Source: Rhodocyclales bacterium (GTDB lineage: Bacteria > Pseudomonadota > Gammaproteobacteria > Burkholderiales > Rhodocyclaceae). Taken from it: a stretch of 64,000 nucleotides of DNA. Below, one piece after another: positions 1 through 8,824 of the stretch. The stretch covers positions 208-64,207 of the forward strand of contig PQAF01000004.1 of assembly GCA_003105015.1 (NCBI GenBank), read 5' to 3'. The notes below the pieces were generated by a model that saw nothing but the letters and a program-made list of their open reading frames with translations, searched no databases and had not been told where the DNA came from. Both the position numbers and the translations under genes were made by a program. Each line of letters begins with the position of its first letter. The stretch's first letter is position 1.

Positions 1-17
1 GCATCCCCTCTCCCTGG

Positions 18-43
18 CCCTCTCCCCGCTTGCGGGGAGAGGG
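18..43. repeat. Perfect 12-bp-arm palindrome at window start
   Basis: The arm CCCTCTCCCCGC (18-29) is followed by TT and its exact complement (32-43). It lies downstream of the 3-hydroxybutyrate dehydrogenase stop. No T-run follows on the gene's strand, so it reads as a palindromic intergenic repeat more than a classical terminator, although it could still slow transcription or protect the mRNA 3' end. Confidence 0.6.
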
Positions 44-79
44 AATATATCGCTTGCCCGGCAGCGATGCCATTGGGGT

Positions 80-859
80 TTACCGCGCCGTCCAGCCCAG
101 GTCCATGCTCAGCGCCGCGCCGGTGATGACGCCGGCAGCAGGCGAACAGAGATAAGCGACGAAGTCCGCCACCTCGGCCGGCTCGATCAGGCGCTTGATG
201 GCGGCCGGCTCGAGCATCACCTTCTCGATCACCTCGGCCTCGGGGATGCCGCGCGTCTTCGCCTGGTCGGCGATCTGGTTGTCCACCAGCGGCGTGCGCA
301 CGTAGGCCGGGCAGATGGCATTGGCGGTGATGCCGCAGGCGCCGCCTTCCAGCGCCGCCGTCTTGGTCAGGCCGACCAGGCCGTGCTTGGCGGCGATGTA
401 GCCGGCCTTGTTGGGCGAGGCGATGAGGCCGTGGATCGAGGAGATGTTCACGATGCGTCCCCATTGCTGCTTCCGCATGGCCGGCCAGCAGTAGCGCGTC
501 AGCAGGAAGGGCGCGGTCAGCATCACCGCCTGCATCTTCTCCCACATGTCCTCGGGGAAGTCCTCGATGGTCGAGACGTGCTGGAAGCCGGCGTTGTTCA
601 CCAGGATGTGCACCGTGCCGTACTTGGCCAGCGCGGCGTCGGCCAGCGCCTTGCAGTCGGCGCGCTGCGCCGAGTCGCCCTTGACGAAGATCCCGCCGAT
701 GGCCTGCGCCACCTCGGCGCCCTTGTCGCTGATGTCGGCCACCACCACGTTCGCGCCGTCTGCCGCCAGCCGCTCGGCGATGGCCTTGCCCAGCCCGCTC
801 GCCGCGCCCGTGACGATCGCCACCTTTCCTGCCAGATTGCCCGCTTTTGCTTGTGCCAC
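80..859 (-). CDS. bdhA: 3-hydroxybutyrate dehydrogenase (SDR family)
   Basis: Cytoplasmic NAD-dependent short-chain dehydrogenase that interconverts (R)-3-hydroxybutyrate and acetoacetate, usually in polyhydroxybutyrate turnover. At 259 residues it has the usual family length. Visible motifs are the cofactor-binding TGAASGLG near residues 17-24, NNAG near 88-91, the catalytic serine in NISSIHG, and YIAAK as the Tyr-x-x-x-Lys pair. The segment AICPAYVRTPLV is typical of bacterial BDH. The gene precedes a palindromic repeat at the window edge and follows a response regulator on the same strand with a gap of about 20 bp, so co-transcription is possible. The family call is firm; the exact substrate rests on overall resemblance. 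Confidence 0.9.
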   Translation of the reverse strand: MAQAKAGNLAGKVAIVTGAASGLGKAIAERLAADGANVVVADISDKGAEVAQAIGGIFVKGDSAQRADCKALADAALAKYGTVHILVNNAGFQHVSTIEDFPEDMWEKMQAVMLTAPFLLTRYCWPAMRKQQWGRIVNISSIHGLIASPNKAGYIAAKHGLVGLTKTAALEGGACGITANAICPAYVRTPLVDNQIADQAKTRGIPEAEVIEKVMLEPAAIKRLIEPAEVADFVAYLCSPAAGVITGAALSMDLGWTAR

Positions 860-878
860 TTGCTTCTCCTGTGCCTAT

Positions 879-1484
879 CTACTGTCTGACGCGCATCACG
901 GCCTGGACCAGCTCGGCCACGGTGCGCACTTCCATCTTGTCCATGATGCGGGCACGGTGCACTTCCACCGTCTTGATGCTGATGTTCAGGACGTCCGCGA
1001 TCTGCTTGTTGAGCTTGCCGGCGATGATGAGGTCCATCACCTCGACCTCTCGCTCGGTGAGGCTGGCCAGCCGTTTCGCGATGGCCGCGCCCGTCCGGTT
1101 CTTCTCGCGGTTGCTGCGGTCGAGTTCGAGGCACTGCCCGACCAGCCGCAGCATGTCCTTGTCGCCGAAGGGCTTCTCGATGAAATCGACGGCACCCTTC
1201 TTCAGCGCCGAGACGGCCATCGGCACGTCGCCGTGGCCGGTGATGAAAATCACCGGCAGCGTGCAATGCCGCAGGTTCAGCTTCTCGTAGAGCTCGAGGC
1301 CGCTCATGCCGGGCATGCGCACGTCGAGCACGATGCAGCCGGCCATGTCGTCGCGGCAGGCGGCGAGGAAATCCTCCGCCGAGGGGTAGGCGGTCACGGC
1401 GAAGCCCTGCGACTCGAGCAGCCAGGCGAGCGAGTCGCGCATGGCCTCGTCGTCATCGACAATGTAAACGCGCTGGTCGGTCAT
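879..1484 (-). CDS. FixJ-family two-component response regulator
   Basis: A 201-residue regulator with an N-terminal receiver domain (about 1-120) and a C-terminal LuxR-type helix-turn-helix (about 135-200). The acidic pocket DDD lies near residues 10-12, the phospho-acceptor aspartate is in VLDVRMPG, and KPF carries the conserved lysine. The DNA-binding domain contains LTEREVEVMDLIIAGKLNKQ, the classic FixJ/NarL signature. Its ATG overlaps the stop of the upstream histidine kinase (ATGA-type, 1481-1484), so the two are translationally coupled and almost certainly cognate. The target genes are unknown; the divergent binding-protein gene at 4279 is a candidate. Confidence 0.9.
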   Translation of the reverse strand: MTDQRVYIVDDDEAMRDSLAWLLESQGFAVTAYPSAEDFLAACRDDMAGCIVLDVRMPGMSGLELYEKLNLRHCTLPVIFITGHGDVPMAVSALKKGAVDFIEKPFGDKDMLRLVGQCLELDRSNREKNRTGAAIAKRLASLTEREVEVMDLIIAGKLNKQIADVLNISIKTVEVHRARIMDKMEVRTVAELVQAVMRVRQ

Positions 1485-4168
1485 GGTTCGTTTCCGTTTC
1501 CGACCGGCAGTGTAAACCGGAACACGCTGCCGCCCCCCGGATTGGGCTGCACCCAGAGGCGGCCGTCGTGGTACTCGACGATGGAGCGGCAGATGTTGAG
1601 GCCCATGCCCATGCCCTCGGCCTTGGTGGTGAAGAAGGGCGTGAACAGCCGTTCGACCTGCTCGTCGCTGAGGCCGCAGCCGCGGTCGGCCACCGCCACC
1701 TCGACGGCGCTACCGTCGAGCCGGGCCGCGAGGGCCAGCACCCGCTCGTCGGCCGGCGTCTGGTGCATGGCCTCGATGCCGTTCTTCACCAGGTTGAGCA
1801 CCACCTGCTCGATCATGATGCGGTCGGCGAACACCGGCGGCAGGTCGGCCGGAATGTCCACGCGGATGATCGCCGCCGCCTTGCGCGCCTCGATGTCGGC
1901 AAAACCGATGGCCTCCTCGACGATCTCGGCCAGCGCCACCGGGGCGCGCACCGGCGCGCTTTTCTTCACGAACTCGCGCGTGCGGCGGATGATCTTGCCG
2001 GCGCGCTCGGCCTGGGTACTGGCCTTCTCCATGGCGGCGAGGATGTCTTCCTGGCGGTAGTCGCCCGACTTGAGGCGGTTGACGCTGCCCATGCAGTAGT
2101 TGGCGATGGCGGACAGCGGCTGGTTCAGCTCGTGCGCCAGGGAGGATGCCATCTCGCCCATGGTGATCAGGCGCGAGGTCTGCTCGAGGCGTTCCTGGTG
2201 CTGCAGGGCCGCCTCCTCCATGTGCCTGCGGTCGGTGACGTCGGCGGCGATCTCCATGCGCACGACGCGTCCGTCCACCCAGCGGATGGCGCGGTCGCGC
2301 AGGTGGAACCAGCGTCCGGAGAGCCGGTGGCGGATCTCGCCGTCGAACAGTTCGCGCGGCACGTCGTCGAGACCGAGGCTGCGCGGATCGACGAGGAAGT
2401 CGCTGCGCTCGGGATGGCAGGCGGTGGTGACCTGCCAGCAGTTCTTGCCGACGGCGTCCATGCCGTAGAGCTGCTTGAAGGCGCGGTTGGCATAGAGGAT
2501 CTCGTCGTTCGCCACGTCGGCGACATATACCGCCGTGTCGAGGCCGTCGAGCACGGCGACGAAGCGCTCGTGCGCCGCCTCCAGTTCGGCGCGGGCGCGC
2601 TTCGGCTCGGTGATGTCGTTCATCGAGGCCATCCAGCCGAGCTGGCGGCCGCCGCTGTCGATCAGCGGCGAGAGGTACATGCGCACGTCGAAGCGCTCGC
2701 CGTTGCGGCGCATGATGCGCATCTCGTAGCCGCCCGGCGGCGCCTGGCCGGCCAGCGTCTGTTCGAGGTCGCGCCGCAGCTGGTCCGCCTCCTCGGGCGG
2801 CCAGTAGGGAAACGGCGGCCGCATGCCGACCAGTTCCTGCTCGCTCCAGCCGATCATGCGGCAGAAGGCCGGGTTCACGAAGATGATGCGGCCCTCCAGG
2901 TCGATGGCGCGCAGGCCGGTGACGAGCGACTCGCCCATCGCCCGGCGGAAGGCGTAGGCGCTCTTCAGCTTCTCCTCGTCCTCGCGCCGGTCGGTGATGT
3001 CGTGGGCGACGGCGTAGAGCAGCTTCTCCTCCGGCACCGGGTTGATGGCCCACAGCAGCCAGTGGTAGCGGCCGTCCGCGCCGCGCCAGCGGTTCTCGAA
3101 GCTGGAGGGCTTGCCCGAGGCAAGCTGGCGCAACTCTTCGACGGTCGCGGCCAGGTCCTCGGGATGCACGTAGTCGAGCAGCGGCCTGCCGGTGATTTCC
3201 TCCGCCGAATAGCCGAGCACCCGGCCGAAGGCCGGGTTCACGCGGCGGAAGCTGCCGTCCATGCCGGCGATGCAAAGCATGTCGAGCGAGAGATTGAACA
3301 GGCGGTCGCGCTCCTTCTCGACCTTGACGCGGCGCTGAAAGTGGCTGCGCAGTGCCCACAGGCTCCACACCACCACCAGCGTCAGGCCGGCGATGAGGAA
3401 CAGCGGCACCACCCGCGCCACGCCGGGATCGGTGCGGAAGGCCTTGGCGTGCAGCTGCAGGCCGTTGCCGGGCGGATCGAAGTCGATGGCGTAGGAGAGC
3501 GCGTCGTCGGCCGGCCTCACCGTGGTGTTGGCGGCCAGCACCCTTCCCTCGGCGTCGACGATGCTGAGGCTGTATTTCTCGCCGAACCAGGCCGGCACGA
3601 GATGGCGCACCATGCCCTCGATGGTGTACACGCCGACCAGCGCGCCCAGATAGGTGCGGCCGAACTGCACCGGCACGTAGACCTCCAGGAGCGCCGCACC
3701 GCGGTGGTTGACGTAGGCCTCGCCGTAGGTCGGCCGCTCCGAGGTGAGGGCGTGGGCGAAGCTCGACGGTTGCGCGCCGGCCAGGCGCTCGCCGGCAATC
3801 CAGTCGGTGGTCTCGAAGGGCGCCGCCCAGCGGATGATCTGGCCGGAATCGACCCAGACGATGCTCGCCAGCTCCGGCGTGTTGGCGAGATACTGGGTGG
3901 CGCGCACCTGGAAGGCGCCGCGGTCGAGCTTGCCCTCGGCCATCTCGCGCGCCATCTGGGCGAGATGATCCTGCGTGCCCTGCATGTGCAGGCGCATGGT
4001 CTGCTCGGCCCACTGCACGTCGCGGCCGAGGGTGTCGTTGATCAGGTCGGTCTCGCGCTTCTGCAGCCCCCAGACGAGCGCCAGCATGGCCAGGGCAAAG
4101 ATGCCGATGGCGATGTAGGGAACGCTCCAGACCCAGTTGCGCGGGCGGATGGCGGATTCGGTATTCAC
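1481..4168 (-). CDS. Membrane sensor histidine kinase with three PAS domains
   Basis: An 895-residue inner-membrane kinase. A transmembrane helix near residues 13-33 and a second near 255-275 enclose a periplasmic sensor of about 220 residues. Three PAS/PAC modules follow (about 285-400, 405-525 and 535-655), then the HisKA box with phospho-acceptor histidine in SLAHELNQPL (near 680), and a C-terminal HATPase with NLVKNGIEAM, DRGCGL and GMGMGLNICRSI. This is the FixL/DctB-like architecture that pairs with FixJ-type regulators. It is divergent from a periplasmic binding protein gene (110 bp between starts), which raises the possibility of ligand-dependent signalling. The signal sensed cannot be read from sequence. 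Confidence 0.92.
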   Translation of the reverse strand: MNTESAIRPRNWVWSVPYIAIGIFALAMLALVWGLQKRETDLINDTLGRDVQWAEQTMRLHMQGTQDHLAQMAREMAEGKLDRGAFQVRATQYLANTPELASIVWVDSGQIIRWAAPFETTDWIAGERLAGAQPSSFAHALTSERPTYGEAYVNHRGAALLEVYVPVQFGRTYLGALVGVYTIEGMVRHLVPAWFGEKYSLSIVDAEGRVLAANTTVRPADDALSYAIDFDPPGNGLQLHAKAFRTDPGVARVVPLFLIAGLTLVVVWSLWALRSHFQRRVKVEKERDRLFNLSLDMLCIAGMDGSFRRVNPAFGRVLGYSAEEITGRPLLDYVHPEDLAATVEELRQLASGKPSSFENRWRGADGRYHWLLWAINPVPEEKLLYAVAHDITDRREDEEKLKSAYAFRRAMGESLVTGLRAIDLEGRIIFVNPAFCRMIGWSEQELVGMRPPFPYWPPEEADQLRRDLEQTLAGQAPPGGYEMRIMRRNGERFDVRMYLSPLIDSGGRQLGWMASMNDITEPKRARAELEAAHERFVAVLDGLDTAVYVADVANDEILYANRAFKQLYGMDAVGKNCWQVTTACHPERSDFLVDPRSLGLDDVPRELFDGEIRHRLSGRWFHLRDRAIRWVDGRVVRMEIAADVTDRRHMEEAALQHQERLEQTSRLITMGEMASSLAHELNQPLSAIANYCMGSVNRLKSGDYRQEDILAAMEKASTQAERAGKIIRRTREFVKKSAPVRAPVALAEIVEEAIGFADIEARKAAAIIRVDIPADLPPVFADRIMIEQVVLNLVKNGIEAMHQTPADERVLALAARLDGSAVEVAVADRGCGLSDEQVERLFTPFFTTKAEGMGMGLNICRSIVEYHDGRLWVQPNPGGGSVFRFTLPVGNGNEP

Positions 4169-4278
4169 GGGTATCGGAGGATGTCACCGGGGATTTTCTC
4201 ACGCCCTTGGGGTTAACCCGCATTTGCCCCCTGCGGCCCGCTGGTTAACCTGCGCTCAAGCCCTGACGAGGAAATCAT

Positions 4279-5460
4279 GTGAAGCTGCTGCGCCTGATCG
4301 CCGTGGCGGGATGGGCGGCCTGCGCCGCCGCGCAGGCCGCCGAGCCGATCCGCATCGGCGTCTCCGGCCCGTTCACCGGCGGCTCGAGCCCGATGGGGCT
4401 GTCGATGCGCGACGGCATCCGCGTCGCGGCCGCGGAAATCAACGCTTCAGGCGGCCTGCTCGGACGGCCGCTCGTCCTCGTCGAGCGCAACGACGAGGCG
4501 CGCAACGAGCGCGGCGCGCAGATCGCCCAGGAACTGGTCGGCAGGGAGAAGGTCGTCGCCGGCATCGGTATCGTCAATACCGGCGTGGCCCTCGCCAGCC
4601 AGCGCTTCTACCAGGAGGCGCGCATCCCGATGATCACCGCGGTGGCGACCGGCTCGATCGTCACCCGCCAGTTTCTGCCGCCGCAATACCCGGACAACTT
4701 CATCTTCCGCATGGCGGCCAACGACACCATCCAGGCCGCCATGATCGTCGAGGAAGCCGTCGAGCGGCGCAAGTTCCGCAAGGTGGCGATCCTTGCCGAC
4801 TCGACCAACTACGGCCAGCTCGGCCGCGAGGACCTCGAGCGCGCCCTCGAGAAGAAGGGCATCCGTGCCGTCGCCGTGGACAAGTTCAACATCCGCGACA
4901 TCGACATGACGCGCCAGCTGATCAGGGCGCGCGGGGCCGGCGCGGAAGTCCTGCTCACCTACGGCATCGGGCCGGAGCTGGCGCAGATCGCCAACGACGC
5001 GGCACGGCTCGACTGGCGGGTGCCGATCATCGGCGGCTGGCCGCTGTCGATGTCCAACTTCATCGACAACGCCGGGCCCAACGGCGAAGGCGCGCGCATG
5101 CCGCAGACCTTCATCCAGGAGGCGGACTCGCCGAAGCGCCGCGCCTTCATCGAGGCCTGGCAGAAGCTCTCGCGCGCCGAGCGCATGCCCTCGCCCTCGG
5201 CCGCCGCCCAGGGCTACGACGGCATGCTGCTGCTCGCCGCGGCGATCCGCCAGGCCGGCACCACGCACGGCTCGCGCGTGCGCGAAGCGCTGGAAAACCT
5301 CAGGGAAAAGGTCGAGGGCGTCATCATGACCTACGAGCATCCCTTCTCCCGCAGCGACCACGAGGCCATCGACGGCCCCGCCCAGGTGACGATGGGCGAG
5401 GTGCGCAGCGGGCGGGTCGTACGCGCCTACGAGGACGGCCGGAAGAAGTCGGCGAAGTAA
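4279..5460 (+). CDS. Periplasmic substrate-binding protein, branched-chain amino acid (LivJ/HAAT) type
   Basis: A 393-residue type I periplasmic binding protein. The start is GTG, because the ATG two bases upstream runs straight into a stop. A signal peptide is clear (residues 1-21, ending AAAQA before AEPIRIGVSGPFTGG). The body shows the family pattern: a nucleotide-fold start with GPFTGGSSPMG, then VGIVNTGVALA-like and RMAANDTIQA segments. Known relatives bind amino acids, amides or aromatic acids for ABC transporters. No permease or ATPase gene lies nearby, so this may be an orphan binding protein or a sensor partner of the divergent PAS kinase (inference). Confidence 0.85.
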   Translation: MKLLRLIAVAGWAACAAAQAAEPIRIGVSGPFTGGSSPMGLSMRDGIRVAAAEINASGGLLGRPLVLVERNDEARNERGAQIAQELVGREKVVAGIGIVNTGVALASQRFYQEARIPMITAVATGSIVTRQFLPPQYPDNFIFRMAANDTIQAAMIVEEAVERRKFRKVAILADSTNYGQLGREDLERALEKKGIRAVAVDKFNIRDIDMTRQLIRARGAGAEVLLTYGIGPELAQIANDAARLDWRVPIIGGWPLSMSNFIDNAGPNGEGARMPQTFIQEADSPKRRAFIEAWQKLSRAERMPSPSAAAQGYDGMLLLAAAIRQAGTTHGSRVREALENLREKVEGVIMTYEHPFSRSDHEAIDGPAQVTMGEVRSGRVVRAYEDGRKKSAK

Positions 5461-5603
5461 CCCCCCAGGTGCCGCCCAACGGGCAATTGCAGTCCCGCCT
5501 CCCATGCCTTATATTGAAAATTCATATGGCGAGCCGGTTCGCCGCCGATCCGACGGACGCCGAACCGCTCATTTGCGTTGTTCCTCATCGAAAGGGAGAT
5601 TCC

Positions 5604-5909
5604 ATGAAGCGTTCGCTATTGCTTGCCGGTATGGTTGCACTCGCCCTGACTGCCTGCGGGAAGAAGGAGGCCCCGCCGCCTCCGGCGGCCGCGCCCGCAC
5701 CTGCCCCGGCAGCGGCACCCGCCCCGGCGCCCGCCCAGTCCGGCATGTCGGGCATGGAAGGCATGTCCGGCATGTCGGGCGGACCGGTGATGTCGGGCAT
5801 GTCCCCCGCCGCACAAGGCGGCATGACGGCCGAAAAGGGCATGGAGGGGATGTCCGGCATGTCGGGCGGCCCGGTCATGAACGGTAAGAAAGAAGAGCCG
5901 AAGAAGTAA
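5604..5909 (+). CDS. Small Met/Gly-rich lipoprotein with internal repeat
   Basis: A 101-residue protein preceded by a good ribosome-binding site (AAAGGGAG, 5591-5598). It has a lipoprotein signal peptide with lipobox LTAC (lipidated Cys18), an Ala/Pro tether (about 23-44) and a Met/Gly/Ser-rich tail. The 13-residue unit MEGMSGMSGGPVM occurs twice exactly, at residues 51-63 and 80-92. The mature part holds about eleven methionines and no histidines, and ends in a Lys-rich tail. Met-rich periplasmic segments often bind Cu(I) or protect against oxidants; that role is inference here. It is followed directly by a strong terminator, so it ends its transcription unit. I do not recognise a named family. 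Confidence 0.8.
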   Translation: MKRSLLLAGMVALALTACGKKEAPPPPAAAPAPAPAAAPAPAPAQSGMSGMEGMSGMSGGPVMSGMSPAAQGGMTAEKGMEGMSGMSGGPVMNGKKEEPKK

Positions 5910-5930
5910 TCCGGCCGTTTCGCATGGAAG

Positions 5931-5960
5931 GGGCCAGCCTCGGGCTGGCCCTTTTCTTTT
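5931..5960 (+). terminator. Rho-independent terminator after the Met-rich lipoprotein
   Basis: The stem GGGCCAGCC/GGCTGGCCC (5931-5939 with 5943-5951) has a TCG loop and is followed by TTTTCTTTT. It ends the lipoprotein transcript and separates it from the pyruvate dehydrogenase operon. Confidence 0.88.
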
Positions 5961-6091
5961 GAAAAAGCGCGCCCGATCTTATTGCACTATCCGGTTTATT
6001 GTTTTACCATACGAAAAGCTTCCCCCGGCACACCACGCCGTACTAGAGTGGAGGCAAAGGTCCGCGCAAGACGAAAACAAGTGCGGAGAGG

Positions 6092-6110
6092 GGGCGCGAA
6101 CAACGCGCCC
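6092..6110 (+). other. Leader hairpin upstream of aceE
   Basis: The 7-bp stem GGGCGCG/CGCGCCC with an AACAA loop lies about 30 bases before the aceE start, in the 180-bp leader between the upstream terminator and the gene. It could affect translation or mRNA stability. No known operator was recognised in this leader. Confidence 0.4.
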
Positions 6111-6139
6111 GCTGCGACAACTGACGAGGAGACAAGACC

Positions 6140-8815
6140 ATGTCAGCACTGCCGAACAGCCTGCTGCCGTCCGATCCGGATACGCAGGAAACCCAGGAAT
6201 GGCTCGACGCCCTGGAGGCCGTCATCGAGCAGGAGGGGCCGGAGCGCGCCCACTTCCTAATCGAGAGCCTGGTCGAGCTGGCCCGCCGCACGGGCATCAA
6301 CCTGCCCTACAAGGCCACCACCGCCTACATCAACACCATCCCGCCCGGCCAGGAGACGCCCTCGCCCGGCAACCACGAACTGGAGCACCGCATCCGCTCC
6401 TACGTGCGCTGGAACGCGCTGGCCATGGTGTTGCGCGCCAACAAGGGCGATTCGAACCTCGGCGGCCACATTGCCAGCTTCGCTTCCGCTGCCACGCTCT
6501 ACGACGTCGGCTACAACCATTTCTGGCATTCGCCTTCCGATAATCACGGCGGCGACATGGTGTTCGTGCAGGGCCATTCGGGTCCCGGCGTCTACGCCCG
6601 CGCCTTCATGCTCGGGCGGCTCAGCGAAGACCAGATGAACAATTTCCGCCGCGAGGTGGACGGCAAGGGCCTCTCCTCCTATCCGCACCCGTGGCTGATG
6701 CCGGACTTCTGGCAGTTCCCCACCGTGTCGATGGGCCTGGGGCCGCTGCAGGCGATCTACCAGGCGCGCTTCATGAAGTACATGAACGACCGCGGCATCG
6801 TGCAGGCCGGCAACCGCAAGGTGTGGGCCTTCATGGGCGATGGCGAGATGGACGAACCGGAGTCGATGGGCGCCATCGGCCTGGCCGGGCGCGAGCGCCT
6901 CGACAACCTGGTCTTCGTCGTCAACTGCAACCTGCAGCGCCTCGACGGACCGGTGCGCGGCAACGGCAAGATCATCCAGGAGCTGGAGGCCGACTTCCGC
7001 GGCGCCGGCTGGAACGTCATCAAGGTGGTCTGGGGCAGCTACTGGGATCCGCTGCTGGCGCAGGACCGCCAGGGCCTCTTGCGCCGCCGCATGGAGGAGT
7101 GCGTCGACGGCGACTACCAGACCTTCAAGTCGAAGGACGGCGCCTATGTGCGCGAGCACTTCTTCAACTCGCCCGAGCTGAAGGCGATGGTCGCCAACTG
7201 GTCGGACGACGACATCTGGCGCCTCAACCGCGGCGGCCACGATCCGCACAAGATCTACGCCGCCTACCATGCCGCCGTGAACCACGCCGGCCAGCCGACG
7301 GTGATCCTCGCCAAGACCATCAAGGGCTACGGCATGGGCGAGTCGGGCGAGGCGCAGAACATCACCCACCAGCAGAAGAAGATGGGCACCGTTTCGCTGA
7401 AGGCCTTCCGCGACCGTTTCGGCCTGCCGCTGACCGACGAGCAGGTGGAGAAGCTGGAGTACATCAACCCCGGCCCCGACGCACCGGAGATCCGGTACAT
7501 GCGCGAGCGGCGCATGGCGCTCGGCGGCTTCCTGCCGCAGCGACGGCAGAAGGCGGCGCCGCTGGAGGTGCCGGCGCTGTCGGCGTTCGAGACGCAGCTG
7601 AAGGCTTCCGCCGAGGGCCGCGAGTTCTCGACCACCATGGCCTTCGTGCGCATGCTCGGCACGCTGGTGAAGGACAAGAAGCTCGGCAGGCATGTCGTGC
7701 CGATCGTCGCCGACGAGTCGCGCACCTTCGGCATGGAGGGCATGTTCCGCAGCCTCGGCATCTGGTCCTCGGTCGGACAGAACTACACGCCGCAGGACCA
7801 CGGCGAGCTGATGTTCTACAAGGAATCCAAGGACGGCCAGATCCTGCAGGAGGGCATCACCGAGTCCGGCGCTATGGCTTCCTGGATCGCCGCGGCGACG
7901 TCCTACAGCACGCACGGCGTGCAGATGATCCCCTTCTTCATCTACTACTCGATGTTCGGCTTCCAGCGCTTCGGCGACCTGGCCTGGGCCGCCGGCGACC
8001 AGCGCGCGCGCGGCTTCCTGCTCGGCGGCACCTCCGGGCGCACGACGCTGAACGGCGAGGGCCTGCAGCACGAGGACGGCCACTCGCACATCCAGTCGGC
8101 ACTGATCCCCAACTGCGTCTCCTACGACCCGACCTTCGGCTACGAGGTGGCGGTGATCCTGCAGGACGGCCTGCGCCGCATGGTGCAGGAGCAGGAGGAC
8201 GTCTTCTACTACATCACCCTGCTCAACGAGAACTACGCCCATCCGGCGCTGCCGGAAGGCGCGGAAAAGGACATCCTCAAGGGCATGTACCTCTTCAGGA
8301 AGGGGCCCGCCGGCAACAATCCGCGCGTGCAGCTGCTCGGCTCCGGCGCCATCCTGCGCGAGGTGATCGCCGCCGCCGAGCTGCTGAAGAAGGACTGGGG
8401 CGTGGAAGCCGACCTCTGGAGCTGCCCGAGCTTCACCGAACTGGCGCGCGACGGCCAGGCCGCGGCGCGCTGGAACCTGCTGCACCCGACGGAAAAACCC
8501 AGGCTCTCGCACGTCGAGCAGTGCCTGAAGGACACACGCGGCCCGGTCGTCGCCTCGACCGACTACGTGCGCGCCTTCGCCGAGCAGATCCGGCCGTATG
8601 TGCCGCGCCGCTATGCCGTGCTCGGCACCGACGGCTTCGGCCGTTCGGATACCCGGGAAAAACTCCGCGGTTTCTTCGAGGTCGACCGCCACTACGTGAC
8701 GGTGGCCGCGCTGAAGGCGCTGGCCGATGAGGGCCAGTTCGACAAGGCCAGGGTCAAGGAGGCCATCGCCAAGTACGGCCTCGACCCGAGCAAGCCCAAC
8801 CCCGTCACCGTCTGA
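6140..8815 (+). CDS. aceE: Pyruvate dehydrogenase E1 component, homodimeric type
   Basis: An 891-residue thiamine-diphosphate enzyme that decarboxylates pyruvate and reductively acetylates the E2 lipoyl group. The length matches the single-chain E. coli type (about 887), not the alpha/beta split type. Visible are the N-terminal region TQEWLDALEAVIEQEGPERA, the substrate/cofactor segment LGGHIASFASAATLYDVG, the ThDP motif GDGEMDEPES and the C-terminal transketolase-like region with GRTTLNGEGLQHEDGHS. SD GACGAGGAG precedes the ATG. It is the first gene of aceE-aceF-(proteasome-like)-lpdA, nine bases before aceF. Confidence 0.97.
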   Translation: MSALPNSLLPSDPDTQETQEWLDALEAVIEQEGPERAHFLIESLVELARRTGINLPYKATTAYINTIPPGQETPSPGNHELEHRIRSYVRWNALAMVLRANKGDSNLGGHIASFASAATLYDVGYNHFWHSPSDNHGGDMVFVQGHSGPGVYARAFMLGRLSEDQMNNFRREVDGKGLSSYPHPWLMPDFWQFPTVSMGLGPLQAIYQARFMKYMNDRGIVQAGNRKVWAFMGDGEMDEPESMGAIGLAGRERLDNLVFVVNCNLQRLDGPVRGNGKIIQELEADFRGAGWNVIKVVWGSYWDPLLAQDRQGLLRRRMEECVDGDYQTFKSKDGAYVREHFFNSPELKAMVANWSDDDIWRLNRGGHDPHKIYAAYHAAVNHAGQPTVILAKTIKGYGMGESGEAQNITHQQKKMGTVSLKAFRDRFGLPLTDEQVEKLEYINPGPDAPEIRYMRERRMALGGFLPQRRQKAAPLEVPALSAFETQLKASAEGREFSTTMAFVRMLGTLVKDKKLGRHVVPIVADESRTFGMEGMFRSLGIWSSVGQNYTPQDHGELMFYKESKDGQILQEGITESGAMASWIAAATSYSTHGVQMIPFFIYYSMFGFQRFGDLAWAAGDQRARGFLLGGTSGRTTLNGEGLQHEDGHSHIQSALIPNCVSYDPTFGYEVAVILQDGLRRMVQEQEDVFYYITLLNENYAHPALPEGAEKDILKGMYLFRKGPAGNNPRVQLLGSGAILREVIAAAELLKKDWGVEADLWSCPSFTELARDGQAAARWNLLHPTEKPRLSHVEQCLKDTRGPVVASTDYVRAFAEQIRPYVPRRYAVLGTDGFGRSDTREKLRGFFEVDRHYVTVAALKALADEGQFDKARVKEAIAKYGLDPSKPNPVTV

Positions 8816-8824
8816 GGAAACGCC

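Noticed and set aside
1..79. Rho-independent terminator for 3-hydroxybutyrate dehydrogenase
   Set aside because: The 12-bp palindrome has no T-run on the minus strand, so it was listed as a repeat and not a terminator.
1568..4216. An 882-codon open frame on the plus strand opposite the histidine kinase
   Set aside because: Composition is His/Ala/Arg-rich without any domain; it is a GC-driven shadow of the kinase gene.
5740..5890. CRISPR-like or VNTR array in the Met-rich gene
   Set aside because: The repeats are codon-phased and encode a repeated peptide with silent differences. They are protein repeats and not spaced direct repeats.
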